From Allobaculum stercoricanis DSM 13633 (GTDB taxonomy: Bacteria > Bacillota_I > Bacilli_A > Erysipelotrichales > Erysipelotrichaceae): a stretch of DNA of 64,000 bases. A model generated the notes under the pieces. That model was given only the letters and a program-made list of their open reading frames with translations, made no database searches and had not been told where the DNA came from. Below, in pieces: positions 15,921 through 25,949 of this stretch (position 1 is the first letter of the stretch; each line of letters starts with the position of its first letter). The translations under genes and the position numbers were made by a program. Where the stretch lies: NCBI RefSeq assembly GCF_000384195.1, contig NZ_KB913034.1, positions 721,479 through 785,478 on the forward strand. The letters run 5' to 3'.

Positions 15921-15968
15921 CAAGATAGATGTAGTATCAACTAAAAGGATGATGCTACATCTATCTTG
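15921..15968. promoter_or_regulatory. Inverted repeat, probable MarR operator
   Basis: The arms CAAGATAGATGTAGTATC (15921-15938) and GATGCTACATCTATCTTG (15951-15968) are complementary at 17 of 18 positions, with a 12-bp spacer. The repeat sits 12 bp upstream of the marR ATG and overlaps the expected ribosome and promoter region. Confidence 0.7.
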
Positions 15969-16200
15969 AAAATGCAATCGTTCAAGCAGGATTTGATCTT
16001 GTTGTTTTAGAAATTGTGAGTGAAATCAGGATTTTTTTAAAATCCAAAGTCTTGCCTAATACAGAAGAGAATATAAAAACTTTTCAATTATCACCATGAT
16101 GATTTGGATTAAATGCTTTGCGAATGACCATCAAATAGGTAAGTGAAACGGTTTAAAACAATTTTTTTAATTTGTTGAATACAAAAGATTCGAATTAAAA

Positions 16201-16216
16201 GTGAGCGCTTACTCAC
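16201..16216. promoter_or_regulatory. Operator-like dyad upstream of the aldehyde dehydrogenase pseudogene
   Basis: GTGAGCGCTTACTCAC is an imperfect 16-bp palindrome of the kind bound by TetR-type repressors. No TetR gene is nearby. The rest of the 15969-16246 gap shows only AT-rich sequence and one weak hairpin near 16030-16046. Confidence 0.35.
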
Positions 16217-16246
16217 TTAGTTGGCTAAAGAAAAAGGAAATTAGAA

Positions 16247-16296
16247 TTGTCGTAAATCTAGTTTATTGATTGATCAATAAACTAGATTTACGACAA
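16247..16296. repeat. 50-bp near-perfect palindrome
   Basis: The arms 16247-16270 and 16273-16296 are perfect 24-bp complements separated by TG. The right arm lies within the first preserved codons of the aldehyde dehydrogenase remnant, so the palindrome probably arose by inverted duplication of coding sequence. Confidence 0.9.
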
Positions 16297-16819
16297 GGAA
16301 CAATGATTCCCGTATCTTTTCGTATTGCTCAACTCAAAAAACTATATGTGACGATCCAAAAATATGAAGAAGAAATTGGTGAAGCTTTAAAAGCGGATTT
16401 AGAAAAAATTCATCATGGAGCTTTTATGTGTGAGATTGGTCTTGTACTTTCAGAAATCTCCTATATGATTCGCCATACACCAAAATTTGCGAAAAGAAAA
16501 ACAGTATATACCTCACTAGCCTAATTTGCCTCGCATAGTTTCAAGCAATCAAAATCATATTCAACCTGTCAGTCAAAAACGATCTTATGGTGGTGGTTGT
16601 ATCAATGATGTGGTCATCCATCTTGCGACAAGTGGCATGGGCTTTGGTGGTGTAGGTGAAAGTGGGATGGGATCATATCATGGACAAGATGGATTTGATG
16701 CGTTCTCTCATTATAAATCGATTGTGGATAAAAAAACGTGGCTTGATTTGCCTATGCGCTATCAGCCTTTTCAAAATAAATTTTACGAAAAATTACTCCA
16801 TCTCTTTTTAAGATAAATA
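16270..16819 (+). pseudogene. Aldehyde dehydrogenase remnant
   Basis: The first part (16270-16524) encodes an N-terminal ALDH segment (FRIAQLKKLYVTIQKYEEE, LKADLEKI, CEIGLVLSEISYMIRH). It ends at TAA where the family has a glutamine before FAS. The second part (about 16545-16816, another frame) encodes the C-terminus (SYGGGCINDVVIHLATS, GFGGVGESGMGSYHG, FSHYKSIVDKKTW). The middle of the enzyme, including the catalytic cysteine, roughly 280-300 residues, is deleted. The start region is rearranged into a palindrome. Intact relatives are NAD(P)-dependent class 3-like aldehyde dehydrogenases of about 460 aa. Confidence 0.88.
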
Positions 16820-16831
16820 CGGAATTTAGGA

Positions 16832-16855
16832 AGTCTTCGCCAGAAGGCTTTTTTT
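16832..16855 (+). terminator. Terminator after the ALDH pseudogene
   Basis: The 7-bp stem AGTCTTC/GAAGGCT with loop GCCA is followed by TTTTTT. It is the surviving terminator of the aldehyde dehydrogenase gene. Confidence 0.75.
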
Positions 16856-17249
16856 ATATCATGCATGAAATGAATTTGTCTTTGATAGGGTAAAAAACAG
16901 AAACTGTATGATGATGTTCTCTAATTGTTCAATACAAAAAAAGAATTGAAATCAATAGTGTATGCATTTTCTTTGATCTGTATCTTTCTATGCGTGAAAA
17001 AATTCGCAAATTCGGGTTGCTTTTTGGATTGTTTTTTGATTTTTTCGCTAGAAACCAATGTTTTTTTTTAAGAAAAATAAACAATGTGAAAAAATAGTTT
17101 TTAGTGTATAAAAATCTAAAAAATGCTTTGGAAAACTCATTTTGTGAGCATTTTTGTTTTTTCTATAATGATACTGTTATCAAAAATATAGGAGTATGTC
17201 CTAGTGAAAATTAGGAATAATGAAAACTAGAATATTGATGCGAATGACA

Positions 17250-17400
17250 TACGGATCGTGATTGTTTTATAAGGTGGTTTTTAACATAATCCTTCTTCAA
17301 AAATACCTTATAAAGTTTAATTACAAGTACACAAAAACTAATCGATCATGATTATTTTTATGCAAATTCACACAAGAATTTCAGTTTTCATTCCTATAAT
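17250..17400 (+). promoter_or_regulatory. Repeats and promoter region upstream of the enoate reductase operon
   Basis: TATAAT at 17395-17400 is a plausible -10 box, 30 bp before the start codon. Upstream, TTTATAAGGT (17266-17275) and ACCTTATAAA (17305-17314) form a 10-bp inverted repeat. A direct repeat of GATCRTGATT plus a T-rich tract occurs near 17254 and 17344. The remainder of the 16856-17429 gap is AT-rich with nothing recognisable. Confidence 0.45.
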
Positions 17401-17429
17401 GAAGATAGAAGAACAAAGGAGAATCATGC

Positions 17430-19349
17430 ATGTTTGATCAATTATTTGCACCAATCAAAATCCGTGATATGGAGCTTAAAAATCGAATCATTTTACCCGC
17501 TATGGGAACAAGAATGGCAGATGATAAAGGATTTGTGACGGATAAATTAGTCGCTTATCATGCCGAACGAGCAAAAGGCGGATGTGGCTTAAACATTGTT
17601 GAAGTCGCAGCAGTGCATACACCAAGTGCGCCAGCTCACTTTGTTTCGATCAGTGAAGATTGCTTTATTGAAGGGCATAAAAAACTAACTGATGCGATCC
17701 ATGAACAAGGGGGCAAAGCCGCTATTCAATTATGGCAAGGATCCATTGCCGCATGTATGGATCCAAGAGCACAAATGCTTGTCGTTTCGGATATGAATTT
17801 TGGTGGCCATACGATTCCAGCAATCACCAAAGAACAAATTCAGGAAGTGATCGCATGCTACGGAAAAGCAGCGGCTCGTGCTGTACAAGCCGGATACGAC
17901 TGCTTGGAATTCCATTTAGCACACAATTATTTACCTCATTCTTTTTTAAGTGGAGGATTTAACCATCGTGATGATGAATATGGTGGAAGTTTTGAAAATC
18001 GTTGTCGCTTCCCATTAGAAGTCATTGACGAAATTCGTAAAAATATTCCTGAAGGAATGCCTTTATTTATTCGTATTGATGCCCAAGATGACATGTTAGA
18101 AGGCGGAATGACAATTGAAGATACAATTCGTTTCTGTAATATCGCCAAAGAACATGGTGTCGATGTATTAGACGTATCAAGAGGAAATATCATTACTGCA
18201 GCAAGTATGTATGAAGTTCCACCAATTGATGTTCCAAATGGATTCAATATTCAAAATGCCGCGAAGATTCGCAAAGAAACAGGCATGTTAACCGTTGGGG
18301 TAGGTCGTATTAATACCGAAAAACTCGCAAATGAATTAATTGAAAGCGATCAAGTCGACATGGTTGTAATGGGTCGCGCTCAACTTGCAGATCCTGAATT
18401 TGCCAATAAAGCCCATGATGGTCGCGTAGATGAAATTGTTCATTGTGTAGGATGCAACCAAGGTTGCTACGATGGATTTACCGATGTGATGAACCGTCCT
18501 CATATTACTTGCATGCGCAATCCAATGATTGGTCATGAAAATGAATACACATTTGAACAAGCGGATGAAGCGAAAAATGTATGGGTCATCGGTGGCGGTG
18601 TAGGCGGTATGGAAGCAGCACAAGTTCTTCAAGCTCGTGGACACAACGTTACATTATTTGAAGCAAGTGATCATTTAGGTGGTGAATTCTTATTAGCCGG
18701 AGAAGCACCAGGAAAAGCAGAAATGAAAGAAGCGGCAAAAGAAATGGGCCGTCAAACTGAACAACGCGTTTTAGTGAAAAAGAATACAACTGTAGATGCA
18801 AATATGATTAAAGAGGGGAATGTCGATGCGGTAGTCATTGCGATTGGCGCAAACCCAATTGAAATTCCAATCGAAGGAATGGACACTTTACCTCATGCTT
18901 CGGCACCAGAAGTTTTACGTCATGAAGTTTGTCCAAAAGGTCGCGTTGCCGTAATCGGTGGGGGACTTGTTGGTTTAGAAACAGCTGACACTTTAGCAAG
19001 TGATGGTTGTCAAGTGACGATTTTAGAAATGAAAGATGCAATTGGCAGTGATTTAGGTAGCTTACGTAAAATTGCAGTCATGATGAAAATGGCACAGTTA
19101 CAAGTTGATATGCGTCCAAATAGCCGTGTATGTAAATTCACAAATGAAGGCATCGTTTTAGAAGATGGCAGCACGGTTGCTTGTGACTTTGCAGTCTTTG
19201 CGGTTGGATATAAAGCCAAGGATAGCGAAGATTTAGTACAAGCTTGCCAAGATCAAAATATCCCATGCTATGTCATCGGGGATGCAAAAAGAGCACGTCG
19301 TGCAATTGATGCGATTGCTGAAGGATTTGAAGTTGCTAGAACTCTATAG
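17430..19349 (+). CDS. NADH:flavin oxidoreductase/enoate reductase (old yellow enzyme plus Fe-S/FAD domain)
   Basis: This 639-aa protein has the 2,4-dienoyl-CoA reductase/BaiCD layout. An FMN-binding TIM barrel (1-330; FAPIKIRDMELKNRI, EFHLAHNYLPHSFLSGGFNH, DEYGGSFENR) is followed by a cysteine cluster (C-x2-C-x3-C-x14-C from CVGCNQGC; the last gap is usually shorter) and an FAD/NAD domain with two Rossmann motifs (VIGGGVGGMEAA near 387, VIGGGLVGLETA near 508). Relatives reduce C=C bonds of enoates, dienoyl-CoAs, bile acids or flavonoids; the substrate here is unknown. The ATG follows AAAGGAG. Eleven bases separate it from a paralogue, so they form an operon. Confidence 0.88.
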   Translation: MFDQLFAPIKIRDMELKNRIILPAMGTRMADDKGFVTDKLVAYHAERAKGGCGLNIVEVAAVHTPSAPAHFVSISEDCFIEGHKKLTDAIHEQGGKAAIQLWQGSIAACMDPRAQMLVVSDMNFGGHTIPAITKEQIQEVIACYGKAAARAVQAGYDCLEFHLAHNYLPHSFLSGGFNHRDDEYGGSFENRCRFPLEVIDEIRKNIPEGMPLFIRIDAQDDMLEGGMTIEDTIRFCNIAKEHGVDVLDVSRGNIITAASMYEVPPIDVPNGFNIQNAAKIRKETGMLTVGVGRINTEKLANELIESDQVDMVVMGRAQLADPEFANKAHDGRVDEIVHCVGCNQGCYDGFTDVMNRPHITCMRNPMIGHENEYTFEQADEAKNVWVIGGGVGGMEAAQVLQARGHNVTLFEASDHLGGEFLLAGEAPGKAEMKEAAKEMGRQTEQRVLVKKNTTVDANMIKEGNVDAVVIAIGANPIEIPIEGMDTLPHASAPEVLRHEVCPKGRVAVIGGGLVGLETADTLASDGCQVTILEMKDAIGSDLGSLRKIAVMMKMAQLQVDMRPNSRVCKFTNEGIVLEDGSTVACDFAVFAVGYKAKDSEDLVQACQDQNIPCYVIGDAKRARRAIDAIAEGFEVARTL

Positions 19350-19359
19350 GAGATAAAAA

Positions 19360-21285
19360 ATGAAAACGATGTTTACTCCGCTTCAAATTGCGGGAATGGA
19401 AGTTAAAAACCGTACCTTTATGGCGCCAATGTCTTTAGGCTATGAAAGCCAAGACGGAACGATCAATGAAAAAATGGAGGCGTATTGGTTACGCCGTGCC
19501 CAAGGTGGTGTGGGTTGTATTATTGTCGATGCGACAAGTGTCGATCCAAACGTTCCTTATTTAGGAAATACACTTTGCTTTAGAAGTGAAGAGAGCATTC
19601 AAAAATATAAGAGTTTTACAGATAAAGTGCATGAATACGGATGCAAGATCATTCCTCAAATCACACATCCCGGACCAGAAAGTGTCAGTGCCTTTTATGG
19701 AGTTGCGCCACTAGCAAGTAGTGTTTATCCCAACTCAATGGGACAAATGACTCGCGAAGTTGCACTTGAAGAAATTCCCGGCATCATCGACTTATATGTT
19801 AAAGCAAGTATGGATGCCAAACGGGCTGGCTTTGATGGGATTGAGTTGCATTGTGCCCATGCCTATATGTTACTAGGATCTTTCTTATCTCCTTTACGGA
19901 ATAAAAGAACAGATGCTTATGGAGGCAGCTTATTAAATCGGGCTCGTTTATTATTTGAAGTAATCGATGGCATTAAAGCGGCATGTGGAAAAGATTTCCC
20001 AATCGTATTACGCATGTCGGGAAGCGAACGTGACCTACAAGGAAATACGCTCGAAGATATGAAACGCTTGATTCCATATTTAGAACAACATGGCGTGGAT
20101 TGTTTTGAAATCAGTGGTGGAACGCAATATGAACGCTGCAACAAGATCATCCCTTGCCATGGAGAAGCAGAATTTGCCAACTTACAAGAAGCAAAAGCGA
20201 TTAAAGCCGTAGCGACAAAACCAGTCATTACCGTAGGAAAAATTTTAGATGCCAAACTCGCTGAAGATGTTTTAGACGCAGGTGAAGTTGATGGTGTAGT
20301 CATTGGACGTGCTTTATTAGCTGATCCGGATTTTGTCAATAAAGCTCAAGAAGAACGCTACGATGAAATTGCTCCTTGTGCAGCTTGTGGCATTGGATGC
20401 GTTGGAGAACAGACCAAACGTCGTCCAGCAACTTGCGTGATTAACCCAACAGCAGGACGAGAATTAGAATTTGAGTGCACACCAACAAAAGAAGCGAAAG
20501 ATATCGTTGTTGTCGGTGCTGGAATTGGTGGTCTTGCCGCAGCGCGCATTTTAGCAAAACGAGGACATCGAGTAATCGTTTTAGAAAAAGAAAGCAAAGC
20601 GGGTGGACAGATCAATTTAGCTTGTCGTCCTCCATATAAACAAGAAGTATCAAAATGGATCATTTACTTATTAAACGAATGTGCTCGCTATGGTGTTGAG
20701 ATTCGTTATCAAAGTGAAGCAACTTCTTCAGTAATTGAACAATTCAGTCCACAAATCGTGATTTTAGCAACAGGGGCAAAACCAATTGTTCTTCCAGTAG
20801 AAGGAAGCGAATCTTTAATTCAAGCTAACGATGTTTTAAGTGGATCGATCAATATTCTAGGCGGTAACGTGGCCATTATTGGTGGCGGTATGGTCGGAAT
20901 GGAAACGGCAGAATATATCCTTCACCATGCTCGAGGCAATGCCCGAGTCACATTAATTGAAATGATGGATGCGATTGGTCAAGGTATGGTACCTAATAAC
21001 TTAGTCCCAACGCTCAAACGCTTTAAAGAAGAAGGCGTACAAATGATCACAAGTGCAAAAGTGCAAAGCATTCATGATGGCACAATCACTGTTGAAACCA
21101 AACAAGGTCAAGTCAGCTATCCAGGCTTCACACATGTTGTTTGTGCAGTAGGTTCAAAACCATGGAATCCTTTATATGAAGGATTAAAAGATCGATTTGA
21201 AACGTATGTGATTGGCGATGCGAATGGTGTTGCACAAGCATTAGAAGCAGTTCGGGCTGCTTACGAATTAGGTTACAAATTATAA
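19360..21285 (+). CDS. NADH:flavin oxidoreductase/enoate reductase, second paralogue
   Basis: This 641-aa paralogue has the same layout: an FMN TIM barrel (FTPLQIAGMEVKNRTFMAPM, HCAHAYMLLGSFLSPLRNKR, DAYGGSLLNR), a 4Fe-4S motif C-x2-C-x3-C-x11-C starting CAACGIGC near residue 344, and FAD/NAD Rossmann motifs (VVGAGIGGLAAARIL, IIGGGMVGMETAEY). It is clearly diverged from its neighbour and closer to the family consensus. The start follows ATAGGAGATAAAA. Two non-identical copies in one operon suggest two substrates, or successive steps, as with BaiCD and BaiH. Substrate unknown. Confidence 0.88.
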   Translation: MKTMFTPLQIAGMEVKNRTFMAPMSLGYESQDGTINEKMEAYWLRRAQGGVGCIIVDATSVDPNVPYLGNTLCFRSEESIQKYKSFTDKVHEYGCKIIPQITHPGPESVSAFYGVAPLASSVYPNSMGQMTREVALEEIPGIIDLYVKASMDAKRAGFDGIELHCAHAYMLLGSFLSPLRNKRTDAYGGSLLNRARLLFEVIDGIKAACGKDFPIVLRMSGSERDLQGNTLEDMKRLIPYLEQHGVDCFEISGGTQYERCNKIIPCHGEAEFANLQEAKAIKAVATKPVITVGKILDAKLAEDVLDAGEVDGVVIGRALLADPDFVNKAQEERYDEIAPCAACGIGCVGEQTKRRPATCVINPTAGRELEFECTPTKEAKDIVVVGAGIGGLAAARILAKRGHRVIVLEKESKAGGQINLACRPPYKQEVSKWIIYLLNECARYGVEIRYQSEATSSVIEQFSPQIVILATGAKPIVLPVEGSESLIQANDVLSGSINILGGNVAIIGGGMVGMETAEYILHHARGNARVTLIEMMDAIGQGMVPNNLVPTLKRFKEEGVQMITSAKVQSIHDGTITVETKQGQVSYPGFTHVVCAVGSKPWNPLYEGLKDRFETYVIGDANGVAQALEAVRAAYELGYKL

Positions 21286-21327
21286 GATCGACATCGCTTT
21301 ATACAACAATAGAAATAGATCAAACAT

Positions 21328-22861
<1,534 letters not shown>

Positions 22862-22944
22862 TCATCGATCCAGTCATGTTTCTGATCTCAAAAGTTGATT
22901 CAATCAACATCGTTTGATCAACAAAATTAAAATTCTAAAATAAC

Positions 22945-22995
22945 AAAACCGTTGTGTTCTTCATCTTTCATAAGATGGAAAACCAACGGTTTTTA
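22945..22995. terminator. Bidirectional terminator between GH1 and merR
   Basis: AAAACCGTTG (22945-22954) pairs with CAACGGTTTT (22984-22993), with T tracts on the plus side and A tracts on the minus side, between convergent genes. Confidence 0.75.
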
Positions 22996-23023
22996 TTTTG
23001 ATTCATCCTAAATCAGGACAGAC

Positions 23024-23851
23024 TTAGTGTTCGTCTTGAATATAGAACATGATTTTAGTGATATATTCGTTTTCATTTGCGGTGGAGAGATAGTCATTCA
23101 TCGCAAACTCATACGAATTTGAAATAATCGTCAAATGATGAGTTTGGCAATAGTCTAAAATTCGTTGATACGAGGTTCCAATCGAAAGATAGTCTCCCGT
23201 ATGATAAGTATAAACGCAACGTCCTGGTGGAAGCTCGATCACGCCATCGATATGATCGCTTTTTTCAATCGAAAGAAAGGCATGCGAAGCTTCTGTATAA
23301 ATTCCTTGCAAAATGTTTTGATAAGGAACTATGACGCCACTTTGAAAGAAAATCGGCAAATGTTCTTTCGCCGCTCGAACAAAGCATTCCTTAGTGACAA
23401 TGCTGACCATTTCTAATGTATAAGGTGCAGGGACGTCTTGAATTAAAATAAATTGTGAATCGACATCATCCACTAAAACTTGATCACCACGATCAAAAAT
23501 ATCCATGGAACGCTCAATTTGGTTTAAGCGATGTTCCACGCGACTTTTAATAAGTTCTAATTCTTCGATTTGTTGATTGATCGAAGATAATTGTTTGCGC
23601 AAAGCAACGATCGAGCGATCACTCGTAAAGCTTTTCATGTTCTCTTTAATCTCATTTAAAGAAAAGCCAATTCTTTTCATGATACAAATGGCATCTAAAG
23701 TATCGAGTTGGTTAATGTTGTAATAGCGATAACCATTTTCCGGATCGATATAGGCAGGACAAAATAAGCCGATTTTATCGTAGAAAATCAATGTTTGGCG
23801 GGAAATGTTTTGAAGCTTGGCAAGTTCTCCAATAGAAAAAAGGTCTTTCAT
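23024..23851 (-). CDS. MerR-family regulator with effector-binding domain
   Basis: This 275-aa protein has an N-terminal MerR winged helix (FSIGELAKLQNISRQTLIFYDKIGLF, GYRYYNINQLDTL), a dimerisation coiled coil (about 85-120) and a GyrI-like ligand domain as in BmrR (about 130-275). Such regulators twist promoters with a long spacer when a lipophilic ligand binds. It is divergent from the YitT-type gene at 23933, and the promoter between them (23861-23891) has exactly the MerR geometry, so that gene is the likely target. Confidence 0.9.
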   Translation of the reverse strand: MKDLFSIGELAKLQNISRQTLIFYDKIGLFCPAYIDPENGYRYYNINQLDTLDAICIMKRIGFSLNEIKENMKSFTSDRSIVALRKQLSSINQQIEELELIKSRVEHRLNQIERSMDIFDRGDQVLVDDVDSQFILIQDVPAPYTLEMVSIVTKECFVRAAKEHLPIFFQSGVIVPYQNILQGIYTEASHAFLSIEKSDHIDGVIELPPGRCVYTYHTGDYLSIGTSYQRILDYCQTHHLTIISNSYEFAMNDYLSTANENEYITKIMFYIQDEH

Positions 23852-23860
23852 GTTCTCTCC

Positions 23861-23891
23861 TTGACAGTATAGTTACTATATAGTTTATCTT
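23861..23891 (+). promoter_or_regulatory. MerR-type promoter with 19-bp spacer
   Basis: TTGACA (23861-23866) and TATCTT (23886-23891) are 19 bp apart instead of 17. The spacer contains the perfect palindrome ACTATATAGT (23875-23884), the expected MerR binding site. It points toward 23933. Confidence 0.7.
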
Positions 23892-23932
23892 AATCTTGTT
23901 CAGTTTAGAACCCATGAAGGAGGAGGATTCAT

Positions 23933-24586
23933 TTGTCACCTCGTATGACGACAATGTTGAAGAAATTGTCTGCCGGATTGACGATCAAAAAAATATTGCT
24001 GATCTTACTAGGCGCAATGATTTGCTCATTTGGAATTCACAACATTCACCAGCGAACAAATATCACTGAAGGTGGTGTCATTGGATTGATGTTGTTCGTC
24101 GAACATTGGCTAAATATTTCACCAGCTTATATCACCCCGATCTTGGATATCGCTTGTTATTTACTTGCTTTTAAAGTTTTAGGTGGAAACTTCATTATTA
24201 TTTCTTTAATTTCAACAGCTTTTGTTTCTGGATTTTATAAAGTTTGGGAATTGTTTCCGTTCATGCTTCCTGATTTATCCGCCCATCCATTGTTCGCAGC
24301 AGTTTTAGGAGGAATTTTTGTTGGGGTAGGCGTTGGCTTAATTATTCGCCAAGGCGGTTCAAGTGGCGGAGATGATGCATTAGCTTTAGTGATTTCCCAT
24401 GTTACTCATTGGAAACTCTCTAGAGCTTATTTGTTTACCGATCTTACTGTATTATTTTTATCCTTATCTTACATTCCATTTGGACGAATTGTCTTTTCAT
24501 TAGTCACTGTAACGATTTCATCTTATTTAATTGATTTCATGAATGACTTTGAATTTAAACCAAAAGAATCTAAACAAACCGCTTAG
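23933..24586 (+). CDS. YitT/YczE-type membrane protein
   Basis: This 217-aa protein has five or six membrane segments, beginning KKILLILLGAMICSFGIHNIHQRTNITEGG and containing GVGVGLIIRQGGSSGGDDALAL, the glycine-rich motif of the YitT (DUF161) family. It lacks the C-terminal DUF2179 domain of full-length YitT proteins. The role is unknown. The start is taken as TTG at 23933, 8 nt after AAGGAGGAGG; ATG at 23945 is the alternative. Expression is probably controlled by the divergent MerR regulator. Confidence 0.8.
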   Translation: MSPRMTTMLKKLSAGLTIKKILLILLGAMICSFGIHNIHQRTNITEGGVIGLMLFVEHWLNISPAYITPILDIACYLLAFKVLGGNFIIISLISTAFVSGFYKVWELFPFMLPDLSAHPLFAAVLGGIFVGVGVGLIIRQGGSSGGDDALALVISHVTHWKLSRAYLFTDLTVLFLSLSYIPFGRIVFSLVTVTISSYLIDFMNDFEFKPKESKQTA

Positions 24587-24656
24587 ATTGATCAAATCAC
24601 GCAGAACACTCGAATTGAAAATCTAAAGATTCAAGATTTGTCTTTGATCGAATAGA

Positions 24657-24701
24657 ACCACATTTAGATTTGCGCAAGAAGCAAATGTAGATGTGGTTTT
24701 C
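24657..24701 (+). terminator. Terminator after the YitT-type gene
   Basis: A 17-bp stem (24657-24673 with 24681-24697, one mismatch and one G-U) is followed by TTTTCT. Between 24702 and 24959 I see only AT-rich sequence. Confidence 0.75.
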
Positions 24702-24959
24702 TCATGTTTGTTTTATATAAACAATGCGGATCAGCGAATTACGATTATTGAAAATGACGCAAATTACAACTGTTTCAAAAGTTTGAAAAATCAGTTAATG
24801 TGTCCTATTTTTTGCTTGTTTTGCTTACTTAGATACGGTTAGATAGAAGTAGAAATAGATATGACTCAAGACCGATCGATTAATAAATGAGTGCTTATAA
24901 ATAAACAGAAGTTTTAGATTGTATATACAAAAGAAAGCAATGGTTTTGGAGGGAATTCT

Positions 24960-25823
24960 ATGCCGAAATATTTATATCGATTTATTAGTTTTGAAGATTT
25001 TATTAATCTTGTGATCAATAATAAAGATCGCTTTATGCGCCCATCAGCTTGGGATGATGGCTACGAAGCGTATTTGTTTTCGCATCTCGATTCACCAGAG
25101 GATGTGCGAGATATCGTCACGCAGATGTGTAACGAAATCGATTTAGAAGACTATTCCGTTGTCTATGATTACTATTTCCGTCTATGGCATTCTAAAAACT
25201 TTTCTTATGCGCAAAGCTGGTCGGAATATGATGAAACGGATGCAATGTGGCGTTGTTATTCGCATCATAAAAAAGCCATTCGCATTCGTACAACCGAAGA
25301 AAAGTTACTCAAACATGCAAAACAAATCTTTCCATCAGAACAACATTTTGATGTTTTATTAAGAGAGGTGATGTATGACCTCGATCAAAAAACAAGTATT
25401 CATCAACAAGTCGAACAGATGACAAAAAGCAAATCGCCAAGCGAAACGTATTTCCATAAACGGGCTGTTTTTCAACATGAAGAAGAGTTTCGTCTATTAA
25501 TAACCGATAATTCACAATATAGCCATGAATATTTTATTAGTGAAGAAGTTAAACCTAATATCGAAGAACAAATCAAAGGAATAACGGATCAAGAAGAAAT
25601 CATCGATCTGATCACGGATGCCATTTTATCGATTCGTAAGTCGTATCGAACCAATGTAAATGATCAAGCACTCATCAAAGATGCTGGCAATCTTTCTGAA
25701 TTTTTAGAAGGGGTCATGGTTCATCCGCAAGCTCAAGATTGGTATGTCAAAATTATTGAGGACATCTGTTTACAAAAAGGAATTTCGTTTGAAGGACAAT
25801 CTCAAATCTATAAGCTGAAATAA
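24960..25823 (+). CDS. DUF2971-type protein
   Basis: This 287-aa soluble protein has the DUF2971 pattern: LYRFISFEDFINL at the start, FMRPSAWDDGYEAY, YAQSWSEYDETDAMWRCYS (about 84-102), an IRI strand, and FHKRAVFQHEEEFRLLI (about 166-182). The family is widespread in bacteria and in accessory islands. Its activity is unknown. GGAGGG precedes the ATG. It stands alone between a terminator and the cardiolipin synthase gene. Confidence 0.75.
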   Translation: MPKYLYRFISFEDFINLVINNKDRFMRPSAWDDGYEAYLFSHLDSPEDVRDIVTQMCNEIDLEDYSVVYDYYFRLWHSKNFSYAQSWSEYDETDAMWRCYSHHKKAIRIRTTEEKLLKHAKQIFPSEQHFDVLLREVMYDLDQKTSIHQQVEQMTKSKSPSETYFHKRAVFQHEEEFRLLITDNSQYSHEYFISEEVKPNIEEQIKGITDQEEIIDLITDAILSIRKSYRTNVNDQALIKDAGNLSEFLEGVMVHPQAQDWYVKIIEDICLQKGISFEGQSQIYKLK

Positions 25824-25949
25824 TGAAAGGTGTCTTCTAGTCCTATAGGTTTTTCCATGATATAGTGACCTGTTGTGGATCGTTTTAAAGATGTGAGTAT
25901 CAAAACGATCAAATATTGAAAAAAAGTAAATAGAAGAGGGGTTGTCGTA

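Noticed and set aside
15976..16100. A possible decayed coding fragment (AIVQAGFDLVVLEI) before the ALDH pseudogene
   Set aside because: The similarity to enoate reductase sequence is too short to separate from chance.
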